From: Lachnoclostridium sp. UBA1241
GTDB lineage: Bacteria > Bacillota > Clostridia > Lachnospirales > Lachnospiraceae
Reading direction: 5' to 3'
Assembly: GCA_002308955.1 (NCBI GenBank)
Contig: DBWJ01000012.1
Span: forward strand, 266-37,267
DNA length: 37,002 nucleotides
In this document: in pieces, positions 24,255 through 33,015 of the stretch
Numbering within the stretch: the stretch's first letter is position 1
Layout: each line of letters opens with the position of its first letter
Translations under genes and position numbers: made by a program
Notes under the pieces: model-generated
What the model was told of the DNA's origin: nothing
The model's database searches: none
What the model saw: only the letters and a program-made list of their open reading frames with translations

Positions 24255-25190
24255 CATTATCTCGTCAAGTTTGCTTCGGTTGCGGTTGACGCTTTCCATA
24301 TGCTGCGCCATGCGGGAATTGGATACGGCTCGCTCGAGATCCTGCGCGATGCGCTGCTGTTTCTCCGATTCCGACGGCGGATAGCCGAGGGCTCTGCGGT
24401 CGAAGTACTCAACCGCACGGAGCGTATCGAAGTAGCCGACCTGCAGCCGGTACATGGCGTTGCGTCCGTCGAAATCGAGCGTTCCGGTGAGCAGCGAGCC
24501 GATGTCTCCGCTCGGCGCGATCTCTAAAACGGATTCCGCCTGGGAGAGCAGATAAGGGTCACACTGCTGGTTCTTAGAGCACTTTACGATGATCAGGTTA
24601 CGAAGCCCGATTTCAAGAAGCGGCCGGATCGGCACGTTATCGAAGAGACCGCCGTCGCGGTACAGCGTTCCGTCAATCTCAACCGGGTCGTAAACAATCG
24701 GAATCGCGGTCGAGGCGAGAAGGATCTTTTTGATGTCTTCCGCAGAACGGCCGTTCATTAAAAGGTACTCGCCGATCCGCTCGTCCGGGTCCTGATTCAG
24801 GCTCGCGAGAGCGGAATCGAGTCTTCCGGAATTCGCGTAGGAACCGGGGGCGGCAACCGTTACGCTGATGTATGCGGGAATCCGGCTCTGCGAAATCCGC
24901 GACAGATCGATCTTTTCGTCCATCAGCTTCAGGATGCCTTCCCGCGAGCAGTAACCCTCGGGCTCGACATCGAGAAACTGGATCGGCCGGATATTCGTCC
25001 AGACATCCTCGGCCGTATCATAACTTCCGTTCAGAAAAAGCATTGCGTTGAGTGCTCCCGCCGAAGCTCCGGCGACGCCTTTTATGCAGGTGTCAAGGCC
25101 AAGCTGGTGAAGGGCTTTGAAGACGCCTATCTGGTAGGCACCCTTGCCGCCTCCGCCGCAGAGAACAAGTCCGTAATTCTTTTTATCCAT
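24237..25190 (-). CDS. Patatin-like phospholipase
   Basis: Predicted acyl hydrolase with a Ser-Asp dyad; bacterial relatives act on membrane lipids. 317 residues. Glycine-rich oxyanion loop GGGGKGAYQIGVFKAL near residue 12, nucleophile elbow GASAGALNAM (GxSxG, Ser about 45), and the dyad aspartate in YRDGGLFDNVPI. There is no signal peptide or membrane helix, so it is probably cytoplasmic or peripheral. The C-terminal 60 residues carry many charged residues. It has its own promoter (complement 25220-25248) and a GGGAGA ribosome site, and is divergent from the YesL-like gene. The physiological substrate is unknown. Confidence 0.9.
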   Translation of the reverse strand: MDKKNYGLVLCGGGGKGAYQIGVFKALHQLGLDTCIKGVAGASAGALNAMLFLNGSYDTAEDVWTNIRPIQFLDVEPEGYCSREGILKLMDEKIDLSRISQSRIPAYISVTVAAPGSYANSGRLDSALASLNQDPDERIGEYLLMNGRSAEDIKKILLASTAIPIVYDPVEIDGTLYRDGGLFDNVPIRPLLEIGLRNLIIVKCSKNQQCDPYLLSQAESVLEIAPSGDIGSLLTGTLDFDGRNAMYRLQVGYFDTLRAVEYFDRRALGYPPSESEKQQRIAQDLERAVSNSRMAQHMESVNRNRSKLDEIMKKYGF

Positions 25191-25219
25191 AGCATTTTCT
25201 CCCTTCCGAACTTACTCTG

Positions 25220-25248
25220 ATTCTATCACATTTTCCGGGGAAACACAA
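25220..25248 (-). promoter_or_regulatory. Promoter of the patatin-like gene
   Basis: On the minus strand, TTGTGT (complement 25243-25248), 17-base spacer, TAGAAT (complement 25220-25225). Confidence 0.55.
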
Positions 25249-25273
25249 CGATTACGATTTTTGCATTCTGTAA

Positions 25274-25302
25274 TTGTAAACAAATGTGAAATATGATACA
25301 AT
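25274..25302 (+). promoter_or_regulatory. Promoter of the YesL-like gene
   Basis: TTGTAA (25274-25279), 17-base spacer, TACAAT (25297-25302), 35 bases before the ATG. It may also drive glgB and later genes, because no other promoter is obvious before 35980. Confidence 0.65.
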
Positions 25303-25336
25303 AACTATGTATGTGCTTTCAATTCCGGAGGAAATG

Positions 25337-25996
25337 ATGAACAAGATCTTTGATATCAATAATAAATTCTTTTCCACACTCTCCAAAATGTGGGATTTGC
25401 TTGTTTTGGACGTGCTTTGGATAATCTCTGTTCTGGCATTTGTCGGCCCGGCCTGCACCGCGCTTTACTATGCGGTTGCGAAGAACATCCGCAAGAGCCG
25501 CGAATACCCCGGCAAGACCTTCTGGCACTCTTTTAAGCTGAATTTTAAGCAGGCCGCGATTCTCGGCGTTATGCAGATTCTTTGCGTACTGTGGATTTTC
25601 TACAGTTACAATTTCGCGATGGCTATGGACGAGTCGTCCTATTTCGGGCAGGTGTACTACTGGGTAGTCGTGCTTGAGGCGATTCTGTTTGCTATGGTGA
25701 GCGTTTACATTTATCCGATCCTGTCCCGTTTCAACATGAAGATCGGCGCAATTCTGAAGCTTGCCCTTTACATGTCCATACGTCATTTCTTCTCGACGAC
25801 TATCTACGGCGTGCTCGGTCTTGTCGGCGTATATCTCTGCTGGCAGTACATTCTGCTTTCGCCGATCGTGCTGTTTGCGCCCGCGCTTTACGTTCTGATT
25901 CTTTCAATCCCGATGGAGAAGGTGCTTCGCCGCTACATGCCGAAGAAGGAAGACCAGAGCGAGAACGAGCAGGAAGCCTGGTATTACGAAGATTAA
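25337..25996 (+). CDS. YesL-like (DUF624) integral membrane protein
   Basis: 219 residues from the ATG at 25337, preceded by GGAGGA; the adjacent ATG at 25334 is too close to the ribosome site, and the frame upstream runs through the promoter. Five or six hydrophobic segments, with the family features FGFDVLWIIS-like LVLDVLWIISVLAF, the PACTALYYAV motif after the first helix, and a PILSRF motif mid-protein. DUF624 proteins in other Firmicutes often sit with carbohydrate transport or polysaccharide genes. Here glgB follows 50 bases later, which fits but does not prove a link with glycan metabolism. Confidence 0.8.
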   Translation: MNKIFDINNKFFSTLSKMWDLLVLDVLWIISVLAFVGPACTALYYAVAKNIRKSREYPGKTFWHSFKLNFKQAAILGVMQILCVLWIFYSYNFAMAMDESSYFGQVYYWVVVLEAILFAMVSVYIYPILSRFNMKIGAILKLALYMSIRHFFSTTIYGVLGLVGVYLCWQYILLSPIVLFAPALYVLILSIPMEKVLRRYMPKKEDQSENEQEAWYYED

Positions 25997-26046
25997 ACCG
26001 TCAAGGTTGTAATTATTGATTTACATTTCGGAAGGAGAAAACCGAT

Positions 26047-28293
26047 ATGAATGAATCTTTGTACAAATTGATGAACTGGCCCGAGATTGAGGCGGTCGTT
26101 TACTCGGAGCATGATAATCCGCATCAGGTTCTCGGTCCTCGGGTAACGGACGAGGGAATCCTGTTCGGCGCGTTCGACCCCGACGCGAGGGAGGTGTACA
26201 TCACCACCCAGAAGGGCGAATTCGCCATGGAGAAAGCGGACGACGGCGGATACTTCGCGGCGCTTATCTCCGGAAAGAAGATTCCGAAGTACACGCTTCG
26301 CTTTGTTTACGAAGAGGGCGAGCGTGTCTGCGAGGACGCGTACCGGTTTGCTCCGCAGATCAGTGAAGAGGAGCTCCGGGCATTTAACGCCGGAATCAAC
26401 TACACCGTTTACGATAAGCTCGGTGCGCATCCGATGACGGTTGACGGCACGGACGGCGTTTATTTCGCCGTATGGGCGCCCAATGTTATGCGTATCAGCG
26501 TAGTAGGCGACTTCAACCACTGGGACGGACGCCGCAATCCGATGCGCAGACTCGGCGGAAGCGGTGTGTTCGAGCTGTTCCTTCCCGAAGCCAAGGCAGG
26601 CGATCTGTACAAATTCGAATTAAAGGTGAAGGGCGGACTTACGTACCTGAAGGCCGACCCGTTCGCCAATGCTTCCGAGCTGCGTCCGGGAACGGCAAGC
26701 AAAATTGCGGACATCCGGAACTTCAGCTGGACGGACGGCAAGTATCTTGACGGACTGAAGGGGAAGAACTTCAAGTCCTCCCCGATGAATATTTACGAGG
26801 TTCATCTCGGCTCCTGGAAGAAACCCGCCGAGGAGAACGGCAGCTTCTACAATTACCGCGAGCTTGCGGTTATGATAGCGGATTACGTGAAGGAGATGGG
26901 TTATACCCACATCGAGCTGATGCCGATCATGGAGCATCCGCTTGACGCCTCCTGGGGTTATCAGGTAACCGGTTACTACAGTGTGACCGCCCGTTACGGA
27001 AGCCCGGAGGACTTCATGTATTTCATGAACTATATGCATGAGCAGGGCATCGGCGTCATTCTCGACTGGGTACCGGCGCATTTTCCGAGAGACACCTTCG
27101 GTCTCTCCAATTTCGACGGCACCTGCCTGTATGAGCACTGGGATCCCCGTAAGGGCGCGCATCCGCACTGGGGTACGCTGATCTTCAACTACGGACGCCC
27201 GGAGGTTTCGAACTTCCTGATCGCGAGTGCTCTGTTCTGGCTTTCCGAATACCACGCCGACGGTATCCGCATGGACGCCGTGGCTTCGATGCTTTATCTC
27301 GATTACGGCAAGAACGACGGCGAGTGGGTTGCCAACATGTACGGCGGCAACGAGAACCTCGAAGCCATCGAGCTTTTAAAGCATCTGAACTCCATCGTGA
27401 AGAAGCGTCTTCCGGGACGTCTCATGATCGCGGAGGAATCCACCGCATGGCCGAAGATCACCGGCGACCTCAACGACGACGGTCTCGGTTTCGACTTCAA
27501 ATGGAACATGGGCTGGATGAACGATTTCACGATGTACATGCGTCAGGACCCGCTTTTCAGAAGAGGCTGTCACGGGTCGCTTACGTTCAGCATGATTTAT
27601 GCATACAGCGAGAATTTCATTCTCGTGTTCTCTCATGACGAGGTTGTACACGGCAAGGGTTCGATGCTCGGCAAGATGCCCGGCACCTACGAGGAGAAGT
27701 TCGCGAACCTTCGCGTTGCCTACGGCTTCATGATGACGCATCCGGGCAAGAAGCTTCTGTTCATGGGACAGGATATGGCTCCGCTTTCCGAATGGAGCGA
27801 GGAGCGTTCCCTTGAGTGGCATCTTCTGACCGACGCCGCTAACGAGGGCGGTACGTTAAATGCGAAGATTCACCGGATGGTAAAGGACCTGTACACCCTG
27901 TACCGTTCCCATCCGGCACTTTACGAGCTGGATCAGGATCCGGACGGTTTCGAATGGATGAGCTGTCTCGATGCCGACCACAGCATCGTCACATTTGTCC
28001 GCAAGACCGAACGGCCTGAGGATACGCTTTTCGTTGTCTGCAACTTTACACCGGTTGTTTATGAAAAGCAGACCGTAGGCGTTCCGTTCGCCGGACGTTA
28101 TAAGGAAATCTTTAACAGTGACGCGGAAATCTACGGCGGTTCCGGCAACGTGAACACCCGTATGAAGCAGTCGAAGGCCGTACGCGTGGACGGACGCGAC
28201 AATTCGATTGCAATCACCATCCCGCCGCTCGGATGCGCGATTTTCACCTGCGCGCCGACCGACAAGACAGTCTTTACGAAGAACGAAGATTAA
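26047..28293 (+). CDS. glgB: 1,4-alpha-glucan (glycogen) branching enzyme
   Basis: Forms alpha-1,6 branches in glycogen. 748 residues. An N-terminal region (about 1-115) precedes the CBM48 module (AVWAPNVMRISVVGDFNHWD), then the GH13 barrel with all catalytic acids present: DGIRMDAV (nucleophile Asp410), IAEES (acid/base Glu463) and FSHDEVVHGK (Asp531). WGYQVTGYYSVTARYG and GKKLLFMGQDMA are typical of the family. GGAAGGAG ribosome site. The mscS gene starts 9 bases after the stop codon. It contrasts with the GH13 protein at 33016, where the equivalent acids are lost. Confidence 0.96.
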   Translation: MNESLYKLMNWPEIEAVVYSEHDNPHQVLGPRVTDEGILFGAFDPDAREVYITTQKGEFAMEKADDGGYFAALISGKKIPKYTLRFVYEEGERVCEDAYRFAPQISEEELRAFNAGINYTVYDKLGAHPMTVDGTDGVYFAVWAPNVMRISVVGDFNHWDGRRNPMRRLGGSGVFELFLPEAKAGDLYKFELKVKGGLTYLKADPFANASELRPGTASKIADIRNFSWTDGKYLDGLKGKNFKSSPMNIYEVHLGSWKKPAEENGSFYNYRELAVMIADYVKEMGYTHIELMPIMEHPLDASWGYQVTGYYSVTARYGSPEDFMYFMNYMHEQGIGVILDWVPAHFPRDTFGLSNFDGTCLYEHWDPRKGAHPHWGTLIFNYGRPEVSNFLIASALFWLSEYHADGIRMDAVASMLYLDYGKNDGEWVANMYGGNENLEAIELLKHLNSIVKKRLPGRLMIAEESTAWPKITGDLNDDGLGFDFKWNMGWMNDFTMYMRQDPLFRRGCHGSLTFSMIYAYSENFILVFSHDEVVHGKGSMLGKMPGTYEEKFANLRVAYGFMMTHPGKKLLFMGQDMAPLSEWSEERSLEWHLLTDAANEGGTLNAKIHRMVKDLYTLYRSHPALYELDQDPDGFEWMSCLDADHSIVTFVRKTERPEDTLFVVCNFTPVVYEKQTVGVPFAGRYKEIFNSDAEIYGGSGNVNTRMKQSKAVRVDGRDNSIAITIPPLGCAIFTCAPTDKTVFTKNED

Positions 28294-28302
28294 GAGGTCC
28301 TT

Positions 28303-29136
28303 ATGGTAAAGTTTATCGAAGCCCTTCAGGAGGGCGATATCAGTGATGCGGCAGCGATTGTCTGGCCGTTTATCATGAAACTGATCGTGGCATTTGTCAT
28401 CTTCATGGTCGGACGGAAGGTGATCCGCTGGGTGCGGAAACTGATTGTGAAGGCGGTTACCCCGAGGCTTGAGCCGGCGGTGTCCGGGTTCTTGCAGAGC
28501 GGGGCAGGGGTTCTTTTGAACCTCGTGCTGATCTTCGCGATTGTCGAGTATCTCGGTTTTTCCACCGCATCTTTGGTGACGGTGCTCGGTTCCGCGGGAC
28601 TGGCTATCGGCCTTGCCCTTCAGGGCAGCCTTTCAAACCTCGCAGGCGGCGTGCTGCTCCTTGTGAACAAGCCTTTCTCCATCGGCGATTATATCGTTGC
28701 GGGATCGCTTGAAGGAACGGTCCGCACAATCGGCATCTGCTACACGAAGCTTACGACACCCGATAACCGGACGGTCATCCTGCCGAACGGTTCCTTAAGC
28801 AACAGCAACCTCGTCAACGTATCGGCGCAGCCCGAACGGAGAGTGGATATTGTCGTTCCGATTTCCTATGACGACGATATCCGCGAAGTAAGAAAGATGC
28901 TCCTTTCCCTTGCGGACAAGGACGAACGCATCTTACGCGGGCAGCCGGTTGAGGTTTACACGAAGGAATTCGGCGAAGACAGCATCAATATGGTGTTTAG
29001 GTTCTGGGTGAAAAAAGATAATTACTGGCCTGCATTCTTTGAGATGCAGGAGAATATCCGCTACGGCATGTTAGAGAACGGGTTCACGATTCCGTTCCGT
29101 CAGGTGGATGTTTCGATTAAAAGCCCCGACAGATGA
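28303..29136 (+). CDS. Small-conductance mechanosensitive channel (MscS family)
   Basis: Opens under membrane tension to release solutes on osmotic downshock. 277 residues, the short MscS type with three helices (about residues 20-42, 65-88 and 92-125). The pore helix has the Gly/Ala pattern GSAGLAIGLALQGSLSNLAGG, followed by the beta domain KPFSIGDYIVAGSLEGTV and the TPDNRTVILPNG stretch. It is only 9 bases from glgB with its own AAGAGG site, so it is co-transcribed. Confidence 0.93.
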   Translation: MVKFIEALQEGDISDAAAIVWPFIMKLIVAFVIFMVGRKVIRWVRKLIVKAVTPRLEPAVSGFLQSGAGVLLNLVLIFAIVEYLGFSTASLVTVLGSAGLAIGLALQGSLSNLAGGVLLLVNKPFSIGDYIVAGSLEGTVRTIGICYTKLTTPDNRTVILPNGSLSNSNLVNVSAQPERRVDIVVPISYDDDIREVRKMLLSLADKDERILRGQPVEVYTKEFGEDSINMVFRFWVKKDNYWPAFFEMQENIRYGMLENGFTIPFRQVDVSIKSPDR

Positions 29137-29142
29137 TACCCC

Positions 29143-29169
29143 TGCGCGGAAGCAAAACCGCTTCGCGCA
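29143..29169 (+). promoter_or_regulatory. Stable intercistronic hairpin before the glutamine synthetase gene
   Basis: TGCGCGGAAGC (29143-29153) pairs with GCTTCGCGCA (29160-29169), one bulged base, loop of six bases. No T-run, so it is not a standard terminator. It may be an mRNA-stability or processing element. Confidence 0.45.
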
Positions 29170-29197
29170 ATGAATAAACAGACAGACAGGAGTCCTT

Positions 29198-31303
29198 ATG
29201 GAACGTTTAACGGAAATCTTCGGAATGGATGTCTTTAACGAGACCGTGATGAAGGAACGGCTTCCCGAGGAAGCGTTTCTTGCATGGAAGAAAGCGATGG
29301 AGGACGGCGAGCCTCTCGGACGTGACGTTGCCGATGTCATTGCGGGCGCAATGAAGGAATGGGCAATCGAGCGCGGCGCGACGCATTATACGCACTGGTT
29401 CCAGCCGCTTACCGGCATCACGGCCGAAAAGCATGATTCCTTTATTACACCTGCCCCCGGCGGCAAGGTATTGATGGAATTTTCCGGAAAGGAACTGATC
29501 AAGGGCGAGCCGGATGCATCCTCATTCCCGAGTGGCGGCCTTCGCGCAACCTTCGAAGCGCGCGGCTATACGGCATGGGACTGCACGTCTCCGGCATTTC
29601 TCCGTGAGGACGCCGCAGGCGTAACGCTCTGCATTCCGACGGCATTCTGCTCCTATACCGGCGAAGCACTCGACATGAAGACGCCGCTTCTTCGGTCCAT
29701 GGAGGCTGTCAGCAAGCAGGCTGTCCGGATTGTGCACCTGTTCGGACAGAAGGAAGTTAAGAAGGTAGACTGCTCGGTAGGAGCGGAGCAGGAGTATTTC
29801 CTTGTTGACCACCGTTCCTATATGGAGCGTGAAGACCTGATCTTCACCGGAAGCACGCTGTTCGGCGCGCGTCCGCCGAAGGGTCAGGAGATGGATGACC
29901 ATTACTTCGGAAGTCTGAAGGAACGTGTGGCATCCTTCATGAAGGAACTGAACCGCGAGCTTTGGAAACTCGGAATCTACGCGAAGACGCAGCACAACGA
30001 GGCGGCTCCCGCGCAGCATGAGCTGGCTCCGATTTATACGTCGGCGAACATCGCAACCGACCATAACCAGCTGATCATGGAGTGCATGAAGAAGGTGGCA
30101 AAGCGCCACGGTCTTGAGTGCCTCTTACACGAGAAGCCTTTCGCAGGCGTGAACGGCTCCGGTAAGCATAACAACTGGTCACTTGTGACCGATACCGGAA
30201 AGAACCTTTTAAATCCCGGCAAGACGCCCAACGAGAACATTCAGTTTTTGCTGTTCCTTGCTGCGGTTCTTGAGGCTGTTGACAACCATGCGGATCTGCT
30301 CCGTCTTTCCGCAGCGAATCCCGGCAACGATTACCGTCTCGGCGGCAATGAAGCCCCGCCGGCAATCATCTCCGTATTCCTCGGCGAGCAGCTTGACGAC
30401 GTTGTGACGCAGCTCATCGAAACCGGTGAGGCAGCCCGTCTTAAGAAGGTCGGAAGACTGTATACCGGCGTTTCGACACTGCCGTCCATCGGACGTGACG
30501 CTACGGACCGGAACCGGACAAGCCCCTTCGCATTTACCGGAAACAAATTCGAATTCCGTTCGGTCGGCTCTTCGATGTCGATCGCGGATGCGAATACCGT
30601 TCTCAATACGATTGTTGCGGATACGCTGCAGAAGTTTGCGGACATCCTCGAGAAGGCGCCGGATTTCGATCAGGCCGTACATAACCTGATCAAGGATTCC
30701 CTTGCCGAGCATGAGCGGATCATCTTCAACGGAAACGGATATGCTCCGGAGTGGGTGGAAGAGGCGAAGCGCCGCGGACTCCCGAATCTTCCGTCGATGG
30801 TGGATGCGATTCCGGCACTGACCACCGAGAAGGCGATTACGGTATTCACCAGACAGAACGTGTTGACCGAAACCGAGCTTAAGAGCCGCGCCGAGATTTA
30901 TTACGAGATTTACGCGAAAGAGATTAACATCGAAGCGAGAACCATGATATCCATGGCCTCCACGAAGTTTATCCCGGCGGTAATCACATTTGTCACAGAG
31001 CTTGCGCACTCTGTTAACGAAGTGAAGAACGCGTGTCCCGAGGCGGACATCTGCGTACAGGAGGAGCTTCTTATAAAGACCTCCAAGCTGCTTCGTGAGG
31101 CACAGGCAGCGCTTAACGAACTGAAGAAGGCCGACGAGGAAGCCGGTAAGATGCCGGAGGGCTCGGAGATGGCGCTTTACTTCCACGAGAAAGTATTCCC
31201 GATCATGGCGAAACTCAGAAAGCCAATCGACGAACTGGAGACCCTTGTGGACCACAGCCTGTGGCCGGTACCGACCTACGGCGAGATGCTGTACGAAATA
31301 TAA
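29198..31303 (+). CDS. glnN: Glutamine synthetase type III
   Basis: ATP-dependent synthesis of glutamine from glutamate and ammonia; cytoplasmic, and a dodecamer in characterised members. 701 residues, in the GSIII range and far longer than GlnA (about 450). Motifs: GAEQEYFLVDH (metal-binding glutamates), KPFAGVNGSGKHNNWS (catalytic core), NRTSPFAFTGNKFEFR and the VGSSMSIADANTVLN segment. The C-terminal helical region (about 560-680) is characteristic of GSIII. It follows mscS after 61 bases with a CAGGAG site. Together with the Re-citrate synthase it fits an ammonia-assimilating anaerobe. I see no separate promoter or glutamine riboswitch. Confidence 0.95.
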   Translation: MERLTEIFGMDVFNETVMKERLPEEAFLAWKKAMEDGEPLGRDVADVIAGAMKEWAIERGATHYTHWFQPLTGITAEKHDSFITPAPGGKVLMEFSGKELIKGEPDASSFPSGGLRATFEARGYTAWDCTSPAFLREDAAGVTLCIPTAFCSYTGEALDMKTPLLRSMEAVSKQAVRIVHLFGQKEVKKVDCSVGAEQEYFLVDHRSYMEREDLIFTGSTLFGARPPKGQEMDDHYFGSLKERVASFMKELNRELWKLGIYAKTQHNEAAPAQHELAPIYTSANIATDHNQLIMECMKKVAKRHGLECLLHEKPFAGVNGSGKHNNWSLVTDTGKNLLNPGKTPNENIQFLLFLAAVLEAVDNHADLLRLSAANPGNDYRLGGNEAPPAIISVFLGEQLDDVVTQLIETGEAARLKKVGRLYTGVSTLPSIGRDATDRNRTSPFAFTGNKFEFRSVGSSMSIADANTVLNTIVADTLQKFADILEKAPDFDQAVHNLIKDSLAEHERIIFNGNGYAPEWVEEAKRRGLPNLPSMVDAIPALTTEKAITVFTRQNVLTETELKSRAEIYYEIYAKEINIEARTMISMASTKFIPAVITFVTELAHSVNEVKNACPEADICVQEELLIKTSKLLREAQAALNELKKADEEAGKMPEGSEMALYFHEKVFPIMAKLRKPIDELETLVDHSLWPVPTYGEMLYEI

Positions 31304-31372
31304 GGAACGAAAGAGGACGGGGTATGTGCCTGGCATGTGCCCCGCCCGGTTATGCTATAATAGGAGAACAAC

Positions 31373-33007
31373 ATGATTCAGGCTTGCAACGTAACCCTGC
31401 GTATCGGAAAGAAGGCTCTTTTCGAGGACGTAAACATCAAATTCACGGAAGGAAACTGCTACGGAATCATCGGCGCGAACGGCGCCGGTAAGTCCACGTT
31501 TCTGAAGATTCTGAACGGACAGCTTGAGCCCAGTAAGGGCGAGGTTGTCATCACCCCCGGACAGCGTCTTTCCTTCCTGCAGCAGGACCACTTCAAATAC
31601 GACGCCTTCAACGTACTCGATACCGTTATTATGGGTAACCAGCGTCTGTATGACATCATGAAGGAGAAGGATGCCATCTACGCCAAGGAGGATTTCACGG
31701 ACGAGGACGGTATCCGGGCGAGTGAGCTTGAGACCGAATTTGCCGAGATGAACGGCTGGGAGGCGGAGTCCGATGCGGCAACGCTTTTGAACGGTCTCGG
31801 AATCGAGCCGGATATGCACTATACCCAGATGAGCGAGCTGAACGGCAATGACAAGGTGAAGGTACTCCTTGCGCAGGCCCTGTTCGGAAATCCCGACATT
31901 CTGCTTCTCGACGAGCCTACCAACCACCTGGACCTCGACGCGATCATCTGGCTTGAGGAGTTTCTGATCAACTTTGAAAACACCGTAATCGTGGTAAGCC
32001 ACGACCGTTATTTCCTGAACAAGGTGTGCACGCACATCGCGGATATCGATTACTCGAAGATTCAGCTGTACGCAGGTAACTACGACTTCTGGTACGAGTC
32101 CAGCCAGCTGATGATCCGGCAGATGAAGGAAGCCAACCGTAAGAAGGAAGAGAAGATTAAGGAACTGCAGGAATTCATTCAGCGGTTCTCGGCAAATGCT
32201 TCGAAATCCAAACAGGCGACTTCCCGTAAGCGCGCCCTTGAGAAGATCGAACTGGATGACATCCGCCCGTCAAGCAGAAAGTATCCCTATATCGATTTCC
32301 GGCCGTTCCGCGAGATCGGAAACGAAGTGCTTACGGTATCCCATGTGTCGAAGACCGTTGACGGCGTGAAGCTTCTCGACGATATCTCGTTCGTCGTGGG
32401 AAGAGAAGACAAGATCGCTTTCGTCGGCGGCAACACGCTTGCGGCGACGGCGCTCTTTAAGATTCTCGCCGGCGAGATGGAGCCGGATTCGGGTGAGATC
32501 AAGTGGGGCGTTACGACAACGCAGGCTTACTTCCCGAAGGACAACACCGAACTGTTCCGCGGCAGCGAATCCATTGTTGATTTCCTGATGCCGTTCTCCC
32601 CCGAGAAGGATGTGACCTATGTGCGCGGCTTCCTCGGAAGAATGCTTTTCGCAGGCGATGACGGTGTAAAGCCGGTCAACGTTCTCTCCGGAGGCGAGCG
32701 CGTCCGCGTTATGCTTTCGAAGATGATGATCATGGGCGCTAACGTTCTGATCATGGACGAGCCCACCAACCATCTCGACATGGAATCCATTACCGCCCTT
32801 AATAACGGTATGATCAAGTTCCCGGGCGTGGCGCTGTTCACCTGTCTTGACCACCAGTTTATCGAGACTGTTGCGAACCGTATCATGGAAATCGTACCGG
32901 GCGGCACGCTGATTGATAAGGTTACGACCTACGACGAATACCTCGCAAACGACGAGATGGCAAGAAAGCGTCAGAAGCTTGCCGTAATCGAAGAGGAAGA
33001 CGACTAG
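31373..33007 (+). CDS. ABC-F family ATPase with asymmetric ATP sites
   Basis: Soluble twin-ATPase protein; ABC-F members bind the ribosome and act in translation or antibiotic protection. 544 residues, no membrane helix. Domain 1 has an intact Walker A GANGAGKST (Lys40) and Walker B ILLLDEPTNHLD, but its signature reads LNGND (156-160) in place of LSGGE. Domain 2 has an intact signature LSGGERVRV and Walker B VLIMDEPTNHLD, but its Walker A reads GGNTLAAT with Ala358 in place of the lysine. One composite site is therefore complete and the other is degenerate on both faces. The linker between the domains is charged (EANRKKEEKIKELQEF). I think this is the YkpA/YbiT-like Firmicutes subgroup. AGGAG site 6 bases before the ATG. 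Confidence 0.88.
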   Translation: MIQACNVTLRIGKKALFEDVNIKFTEGNCYGIIGANGAGKSTFLKILNGQLEPSKGEVVITPGQRLSFLQQDHFKYDAFNVLDTVIMGNQRLYDIMKEKDAIYAKEDFTDEDGIRASELETEFAEMNGWEAESDAATLLNGLGIEPDMHYTQMSELNGNDKVKVLLAQALFGNPDILLLDEPTNHLDLDAIIWLEEFLINFENTVIVVSHDRYFLNKVCTHIADIDYSKIQLYAGNYDFWYESSQLMIRQMKEANRKKEEKIKELQEFIQRFSANASKSKQATSRKRALEKIELDDIRPSSRKYPYIDFRPFREIGNEVLTVSHVSKTVDGVKLLDDISFVVGREDKIAFVGGNTLAATALFKILAGEMEPDSGEIKWGVTTTQAYFPKDNTELFRGSESIVDFLMPFSPEKDVTYVRGFLGRMLFAGDDGVKPVNVLSGGERVRVMLSKMMIMGANVLIMDEPTNHLDMESITALNNGMIKFPGVALFTCLDHQFIETVANRIMEIVPGGTLIDKVTTYDEYLANDEMARKRQKLAVIEEEDD

Positions 33008-33015
33008 AGGGTTTT

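Noticed and set aside
31353..31361. Extended -10 (TGCTATAAT) as a promoter for the ABC-F gene
   Set aside because: Transcription would start about 5 bases before the ATG and exclude the AGGAG ribosome site, so it is probably chance.
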